Shown piece by piece: positions 57,384-64,000 of a stretch of 64,000 bases of DNA. This DNA is from Bradyrhizobium amphicarpaeae. GTDB taxonomy: Bacteria; Pseudomonadota; Alphaproteobacteria; Rhizobiales; Xanthobacteraceae. A program made the position numbers and the translations under genes. Each line of letters opens with the position of its first letter. The stretch's first letter is position 1. The stretch covers positions 4,060,001 through 4,124,000 of the forward strand of contig NZ_CP029426.2 of the NCBI RefSeq assembly GCF_002266435.3, given 5' to 3'. The notes below the pieces were generated by a model. The model was not told where the DNA came from and did no database searches. It worked only from the letters and a program-made list of their open reading frames with translations.

Positions 57384-57943
57384 GGCGTGTCACCTTCGGA
57401 AAGCGCTGGAGGAAACCTGAAGGCGGCACGCAGCAGCGCGGCCTCGTCGGCCCGGCCGAGATCGGCCTCGCTGGCCCGCGCATAGGCCGCGAGCCGCTTG
57501 GCCCGGTCCAGGCCGGTCCCGTTCAAGATATTCTTGCAGATCGCCTTTGCCAGGGCCTCGCCGCCGGCCTCCACGGCCTGGTCATAGGCCTGGACGCGAC
57601 CGTAAAACGCCTCGCCGAACTCGCGCATTCGCTTCGGCACGGTCTGGTCGCCGACCCCCATCTCGCGCAGATTGTCGTCCATGTCCTCGCAGAAGCGGTC
57701 GAACAGCGCCTGCGACAGCCCGGCGGCGCCTCCACCGGCGCCCTGGACCGTGCGCAGGCGCCGCAGCAGCAGCCAGAGATGCAGCAGCAACAGGTCGAAA
57801 CGCCCGTTAACCGTATCGGGCACGCCCAAGTCGCGGTAAAATATGGGTTCTCGCGCCTGCGTCACGATCATGCCATAGATGGCTTCAATGGTGCCGCGCG
57901 GGGTTAGCCGGGGTTTCCTGAAGTGATTGAACGGCCAAAGCAT
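57380..57943 (-). CDS. Ubiquinol-cytochrome c chaperone (CBP3/UQCC family)
   Basis: 187 residues of the Ubiq_cyt_C_chap family: TIEAIYGMIVTQAREPIFYR, the helical stretch NGRFDLLLLHLWLLLRRLRT, and FCEDMDDNLREMGVGDQTVP. Related eukaryotic Cbp3 assists cytochrome b synthesis and bc1 complex assembly. It is 4 bp overlapped with the DUF177 gene and divergent from bamE, 98 bp apart. Confidence 0.9.
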   Translation of the reverse strand: MLWPFNHFRKPRLTPRGTIEAIYGMIVTQAREPIFYRDLGVPDTVNGRFDLLLLHLWLLLRRLRTVQGAGGGAAGLSQALFDRFCEDMDDNLREMGVGDQTVPKRMREFGEAFYGRVQAYDQAVEAGGEALAKAICKNILNGTGLDRAKRLAAYARASEADLGRADEAALLRAAFRFPPALSEGDTP

Positions 57944-58041
57944 TGTGGTTTCCGCAAGCGGGCGCGCGCGTGTTGCAATCAGACGCCCCGCCCGGTACTT
58001 CAGCGCCTCGCGCGACGCAAGGGGACGGAATCAGTTCCGCT

Positions 58042-58527
58042 ATGACGATAACGAACCAGACCAGCCTGCGCGCTGACAAGCGGCGCGGCCTTCATGCACG
58101 CTGGCGCGGCTGGCGCATGCTCGCAGCCGTCACCCTGATCGGCGCGGCGCTCGCGGGCTGCACCGGCGAGCAATTCCAGAAGGGCTATATCCTGCCGCCC
58201 GGCGCGCTGGAGCAGATCCCGATCGGCGCGAGCCAGGACCAGGTGCTGATCGTGATGGGCACGCCCTCGACGGTCGCGACCCTCGACGGCGAAGTGTTCT
58301 ACTACATCTCGCAGCGCTCGGAGCGCATGGTCGCCTTCATGAACCAGAAGGTGGTCGACCAGCGCGTCATCGCGGTCTATTTTGACAAGAACCGGCGTGT
58401 GCGCCGCCTTGCGAATTACGGCCTGCAGGACGGCAGGATCTTCGACTTCATCAGCCGGACCACGGCGACATCGGGCCAGGAAATGAGCTACCTCGCGCCG
58501 CTGTTCAAGCTACTCAGCTTTAACTGA
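58042..58527 (+). CDS. bamE: Outer-membrane assembly lipoprotein BamE
   Basis: 161 residues with a lipoprotein signal and lipobox LAGC (acylated Cys40). The SmpA/OmlA domain is GALEQIPIGASQDQVLIVMG then PSTVATLDGEVFYYISQRSE. Part of the Bam complex that inserts beta-barrel proteins such as the porin in this window. The ATG at 58042 precedes a basic signal-peptide N-region. Confidence 0.93.
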   Translation: MTITNQTSLRADKRRGLHARWRGWRMLAAVTLIGAALAGCTGEQFQKGYILPPGALEQIPIGASQDQVLIVMGTPSTVATLDGEVFYYISQRSERMVAFMNQKVVDQRVIAVYFDKNRRVRRLANYGLQDGRIFDFISRTTATSGQEMSYLAPLFKLLSFN

Positions 58528-58644
58528 GAATCACACCTGCGGCGTCCTGCCGCTGTCGTAGCAGCCGTTGCGGTCGCATGCGGCTTGCCGTCGCGCGCCT
58601 GGTTCCCTACGCTCCCTGCAAAACAAGAAGCAGGGAGAGGATTC

Positions 58645-59646
58645 GTGCCCAGAAATTTGCTATCCCGACGTCGCGTGCTCACCGGTACGGCCGGCCTTGC
58701 GGCCGCAGCGATTTTGCCACGGTCGAGCCTTGCCGACTGGAAGCCGACCGAAAACGTCCGTCTCGTCGTGCCGGCGGCGGCCGGCGGCTCGACCGACGTG
58801 TTGGGCCGGCTCCTGGCCGCGCATCTGCAAACCGCCTGGGGCCAGTCGGCCGTCGTGGAAAACCGCTCCGGCGGCGGCGGCACCATCGGCACCGCCGAGG
58901 TGGTTCGCGCCAAGCCTGACGGCCACACCATCCTGATCGGCAATCCCGGTCCGAACGCGATCGCCTACAGCATCTTCAAAAATCTGACCTACAAGCCGGA
59001 CCAGCTCCAGCCTGTCTCCAACATGATCCGGATCCCGAACATCGTGTCGGCGCATCCGAAAACCGGCATCAAGTCGATCGCCGAGCTGATCGCCTATCTC
59101 AAGGCCAATCCGGACAAGCTCAGCTACGCCTCCTCCGGCGTCGGCCAGAGCCCTCACCTCACCGGCGCCTGGTTCCTCCAGCTCACCGGCCTCAAGATGA
59201 CGCACATCCCGTTCCGCGGTGCGGGCCCGGCGCTTCAAGCCGCTTTGGCGGGCGATATCCAGATCCTGTTCGACAACCTCTATCCGAGCCTGCCGCAGGT
59301 GCAAAACGGCACGCTCAACGGCCTGTGCGTCACCACGACCGAGCGCAGCGACCTCGCGAAAGACCTGCCGACCATGCGCGAGAGCGCGCCGGAGCTGGCG
59401 AATTTCGACGTCTCGTCGTGGTTCTCGGTGTTCCTGCCGAAGGGCGTCTCGCCCGAGGTGCTGACCGCGCTCAATCTCCAGGTCAAGGCGATGCTTGAGC
59501 GCGACGACATCAGGAAGCAGATCGCCGCCATGGGCGCCCGCGCCGACTACGGCACGCCCGAACAGTTCGCCGCCTTCGTGGATGCCGAGACGAAGAAGTT
59601 CGCCGGCATCATCCAGAAGGAAGGGCTGCAGATGGACGTGCAGTAG
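58645..59646 (+). CDS. Bug/TctC-family extracytoplasmic solute receptor
   Basis: 333 residues with a Tat-type leader (SRRRVLTGTAGLAAAAILPR). The Bug fold follows: VRLVVPAAAGGSTDVLGRLL, the hallmark GNPGPNAIAYSIF region, and MTHIPFRGAGPALQAALAGD. Binds carboxylates or similar compounds for TTT transporters. No TctA/TctB genes are adjacent, so it is an orphan receptor, as is common in the family. GTG 58645 is chosen for the AGGGAGAGG site just upstream. Confidence 0.9.
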   Translation: MPRNLLSRRRVLTGTAGLAAAAILPRSSLADWKPTENVRLVVPAAAGGSTDVLGRLLAAHLQTAWGQSAVVENRSGGGGTIGTAEVVRAKPDGHTILIGNPGPNAIAYSIFKNLTYKPDQLQPVSNMIRIPNIVSAHPKTGIKSIAELIAYLKANPDKLSYASSGVGQSPHLTGAWFLQLTGLKMTHIPFRGAGPALQAALAGDIQILFDNLYPSLPQVQNGTLNGLCVTTTERSDLAKDLPTMRESAPELANFDVSSWFSVFLPKGVSPEVLTALNLQVKAMLERDDIRKQIAAMGARADYGTPEQFAAFVDAETKKFAGIIQKEGLQMDVQ

Positions 59647-59830
59647 CTGACGTCCGAGATCCGTGTCGGAGGCACTTCGCCCCCGATTGCCGCCGCGCCC
59701 AGCGTGGCGGATTGCGCTTTGCAGGTCCAAAAGTCGCTCGACTTGGAGCGCACTTAAACTCGTAGTTTGCGTGCGTCACCTCGAGCAAAGAGCCAAGGCG
59801 CGATGGTGATTCAACCCGATCGCATCGCGC

Positions 59831-59986
59831 CTAGGACGACTTGTTGATCTTCTTGACCTTTGCATCGGTGGCCTCGATCGCCAGAGCGAGCTCCAGGATG
59901 GCCTTGGATAACAATTCGGCGGCCTCCTTCTGGTCCTGCGACTTGGCGGCGCGCAGCGCATAATTCCGGGCGGATGAGAGCGACAT
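59831..59986 (-). CDS. Short conserved-type helical protein (51 aa)
   Basis: A 51-residue reading frame, MSLSSARNYALRAAKSQDQK continuing EAAELLSKAILELALAIEA and ending KVKKINKSS. Amphipathic helices dominate. The start ATG (59984-59986) has GGAG 8 bases upstream, and the composition is clearly protein-like, unlike overlapping frames. It sits between hppA and the Bug receptor. Function unknown. Confidence 0.6.
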   Translation of the reverse strand: MSLSSARNYALRAAKSQDQKEAAELLSKAILELALAIEATDAKVKKINKSS

Positions 59987-60037
59987 GGATTGATCTCCGT
60001 GTTTGTTCGCTTGGAGCGAACGAGGTTCTTGCCAAGC

Positions 60038-60067
60038 AAAACCCCGCGGCTCACGCCGCGGGGTTTT
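60038..60067 (-). terminator. Rho-independent terminator of hppA
   Basis: A perfect 13-bp stem (60038-60050 with 60055-60067) with a 4-base loop and T-runs on both strands, 22 bp after the hppA stop codon. Probably bidirectional. Confidence 0.95.
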
Positions 60068-60088
60068 GTCTTGTCTGGTCTGCGCCGC

Positions 60089-62209
<2,121 letters not shown>

Positions 62210-62292
62210 TTGATTTTTGCCTCAGATCCTTGATGTGTCCCCGGCGCCTTTTGTTGTCCGTCTTGCGGTGCGGCGCCTTGATTTCGAACAAA

Positions 62293-62318
62293 GCCGCCCC
62301 CTGCCCAAAAGGGGCGGC
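62293..62318 (-). terminator. Hairpin downstream of thiL
   Basis: An 8-bp stem GCCGCCCC/GGGGCGGC with a 10-base loop; minus-strand readout ends GGGGCGGCTTTGTT. Likely weak terminator of the nusB-thiL transcript, 125 bp after thiL. Confidence 0.5.
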
Positions 62319-62442
62319 CTTAGTCGGTCACAAGCTTGCCAAAATCGAATTGAGGGTGCAACGCCGGATAGGGCCGAAAACGCCGATCTCGGCAGGTATT
62401 TAGCCAAGTGCCGAGAACCAGGATGCCGGTTTGGAGAAATTC

Positions 62443-63444
62443 CTAGAAGTGGCTGTAGGACAGCCGCCTCAAGACCAATTCCTGGCCCTGCCCGTCCAGG
62501 AAGCGCGGCCCCTGCTGGCCCGCGACGATCGTGCCGATCGCGGTGACGGCAAGGCCGGCCGCCCGCCCCGCGGCAATCAGCGCATCGGCCTGCGCCGGCG
62601 AGACGGTGCACAGCACCTCGTAATCGTCGCCACCCGCAAGCAGCGTCTCGACGCAAACGGCGTTACTGGCAAGCAGGCCTGCTGCCGCCGCCGAGAGCGG
62701 CACGCGCGCCACGTCGACCGTGGCCGAGACCCCGGATGCCGCGCAGAGTTTCGCCAGATCGCCGGCGAGCCCGTCGGAGACGTCCATCGCCGCGGTGGCA
62801 TGATCGCGCACGGCCCGTGCCAGCGGGTTGCGCGGCTGCGGCACGCGATAGCGTGAGACCAGGGCCTCCCTTGCAGCGGGATCGGTCGTAAGCGCGGCAG
62901 CAGCCGCACCGCCCGTGAGCACGTCGAGGCCGAGCGCAGCGTCGCCGATCGTGCCGGTCACCAGGATGCGATCGCCTGGCTTCGCGCCGGTACGCCCGAC
63001 CATCCGCCCCTTCGGCACGCGGCCGAAGGCGGTGATCGAGATCATCTGCGGCCCCGGCGTCGACACCGTGTCGCCGCCGAGCAGCGGACAGACGAATTCC
63101 CTGGCGTCTTCGCCCAGCGCGTCCGCGAACGGCCGCAGCCAGGCATCCTCCTTGCTGCGCAGCGCCAGCGTCAGCACGAAGCCGGCGGGCACCGCGCCCT
63201 TGGCGGCGAGATCGGACAGGTTCACCCGCAGCGCTTTTCGCGCGATCGTGTCGGGCGGGTCGGTGGCAAGATAGTGCACGCCTTCGACGACGGCATCGGT
63301 GGTGACGACGATGTCGTCGCCCGACGACGACAGCACCGCCGCGTCATCGACCAGGCCGAACGCGCCGGGATCGGTCGCCAGCGGCTTGAAATAGCGCGCG
63401 ATGAGGGAGTCTTCGGCGGAGCCCTGATCGTCGTTCTGCGTCAC
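62443..63444 (-). CDS. thiL: Thiamine-monophosphate kinase
   Basis: Phosphorylates thiamine monophosphate to the active diphosphate. 333 residues: DDAAVLSSSGDDIVVTTDAV near the N-terminus, VNLSDLAAKGAVPAGF, and MDVSDGLAGDLAKLCAASG with metal-binding aspartates, then GGDDYEVLCTV. Start GTG at 63442-63444. Downstream of nusB, the common alphaproteobacterial order ribH-nusB-thiL, with a palindromic repeat between. Confidence 0.95.
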   Translation of the reverse strand: MTQNDDQGSAEDSLIARYFKPLATDPGAFGLVDDAAVLSSSGDDIVVTTDAVVEGVHYLATDPPDTIARKALRVNLSDLAAKGAVPAGFVLTLALRSKEDAWLRPFADALGEDAREFVCPLLGGDTVSTPGPQMISITAFGRVPKGRMVGRTGAKPGDRILVTGTIGDAALGLDVLTGGAAAAALTTDPAAREALVSRYRVPQPRNPLARAVRDHATAAMDVSDGLAGDLAKLCAASGVSATVDVARVPLSAAAAGLLASNAVCVETLLAGGDDYEVLCTVSPAQADALIAAGRAAGLAVTAIGTIVAGQQGPRFLDGQGQELVLRRLSYSHF

Positions 63445-63454
63445 AACAGCAGAC

Positions 63455-63570
63455 CCGTCATCCTGAGGTGCGAGCCCTTGCGAGCCTCGAAGGATGCGCG
63501 GCCGAGCAGCACCTCAGCAAGCCGTCGTCCTTCGAGGCCTCCGCTTCGCTCCGGCACCTCAGGATGACGG
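63455..63570. repeat. Interspersed inverted repeat
   Basis: 116 bp with ends CCGTCATCCTGAGGTGC and GCACCTCAGGATGACGG, near-perfect complements, and an inner pair GCCTCGAAGGATG/CGTCCTTCGAGGC. Typical Bradyrhizobium intergenic repeat. Confidence 0.8.
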
Positions 63571-63595
63571 CTACGGCGGAAAACATCGTCTCAAC

Positions 63596-64000
63596 TTACC
63601 CGCGCCCGAACTCGTCGCCGCGAAACTGACGGCCGATCTGGTCGAGCACGGCGTTGACCATTCCGGTCTCCTCGCGATCGACGAAGGCGTTGGCGACGTC
63701 GACATATTCGGAGACGACGACGCGGCCCGGCACGTCCTTGCGGTGCTCCAGCTCATAGGCCCCTGCCCGCAGCACCGCGCGCAGGATGGCTTCGATCCGC
63801 TTCAAGGGCCAGCCCTTCGACAGCGCCTCGTCGATCAGGGGATCGAGCTTCTTCTGGTCGCGCACGACGCCCGAGACGACGTCGCGGAAGAACGCTGCTT
63901 CGGCCGGCAGGTAGGTGTCGCCCTCGACCTCGTTGCCGAGCCAATGGCTTTCGAACTCGGCGAAGATGTCGTTGATGCCGGCGCCGGCGATGTCCATCTG
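63596..64000 (-). CDS. nusB: NusB, transcription antitermination factor (5' end outside window)
   Basis: Binds boxA RNA with NusE (S10) for rRNA antitermination. The C-terminal 135 residues are present: LDPLIDEALSKGWPLKRIEA, ILRAVLRAGAYELEHRKDVP and VVVSEYVDVANAFVDREETG are NusB landmarks, and it ends MVNAVLDQIGRQFRGDEFGR-G. The frame continues past the right edge; the first Met visible is internal. Confidence 0.95.
   Translation of the reverse strand, partial: QMDIAGAGINDIFAEFESHWLGNEVEGDTYLPAEAAFFRDVVSGVVRDQKKLDPLIDEALSKGWPLKRIEAILRAVLRAGAYELEHRKDVPGRVVVSEYVDVANAFVDREETGMVNAVLDQIGRQFRGDEFGRG

Overview
The window looks like a contiguous stretch of a Bradyrhizobium (or very close Bradyrhizobiaceae) chromosome. 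It is GC-rich with strong GC3 bias, so long spurious antisense frames are common. It carries alphaproteobacterial landmarks: clpX-clpP-tig, glnB-glnA, rplM-rpsI, plsX-fabH-ihfA-merR, gcrA, an Omp2b/RopA-type porin, a cytochrome bc1 assembly chaperone and a K+-independent proton pyrophosphatase. Intergenic palindromic repeats of the kind scattered through Bradyrhizobium genomes occur throughout. I see no phage, transposase, plasmid or CRISPR signature.

Layout. 1-3.8 kb: proteostasis genes on the minus strand (clpX partial, clpP, tig) and tRNA-Leu(UAG). 3.9-6.8 kb: a cupredoxin-fold Tat protein that has lost its copper ligands, and the NAD(P)HX repair enzyme. 6.9-9.1 kb: glnB-glnA nitrogen control behind a clear sigma-54 element. 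9.1-13.6 kb: tautomerase, GlxA-type AraC regulator, a secreted protein and a TRAP permease pair without its binding protein. 14.3-14.9 kb: a long, structured non-coding element that I believe is multicopy in this family. 15-21 kb: haloalkane dehalogenase, peptidase C26 amidotransferase, AI-2E exporter family protein, ABM monooxygenase and diguanylate cyclase. 21.2-27.7 kb: ribosomal L13/S9, hotdog thioesterase, crotonase, CoA-binding protein, metY-type sulfhydrylase and heme A synthase.

27.7-37.0 kb is a surface-polysaccharide locus: NodB-fold protein, CelD-like acetyltransferase, Wzc/ExoP-like co-polymerase, GT4 glycosyltransferase, WcaJ-type initiating phosphotransferase and O-antigen ligase/polymerase. 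Two of its members are degenerate at their catalytic motifs. 37-44 kb: a MarR/FAD-monooxygenase divergent pair, a tandem duplication of saccharopine-dehydrogenase-like reductases, DUF169, YdcF and a formamidase. 44-53 kb: gcrA, porin, a second MarR gene, several hydrolases, an SDR and a TetR regulator.

53.2-64 kb is housekeeping: tRNA-Pro(GGG), merR-ihfA-fabH-plsX, DUF177 and the bc1 chaperone, bamE, a Bug-type solute receptor, a 51-residue gene, hppA, thiL and the 3' part of nusB. The best candidates for something undescribed are the structured repeat at 14.3-14.9 kb and the pairing of a metal-less NodB protein with a P-loop-less co-polymerase kinase domain in the polysaccharide locus.
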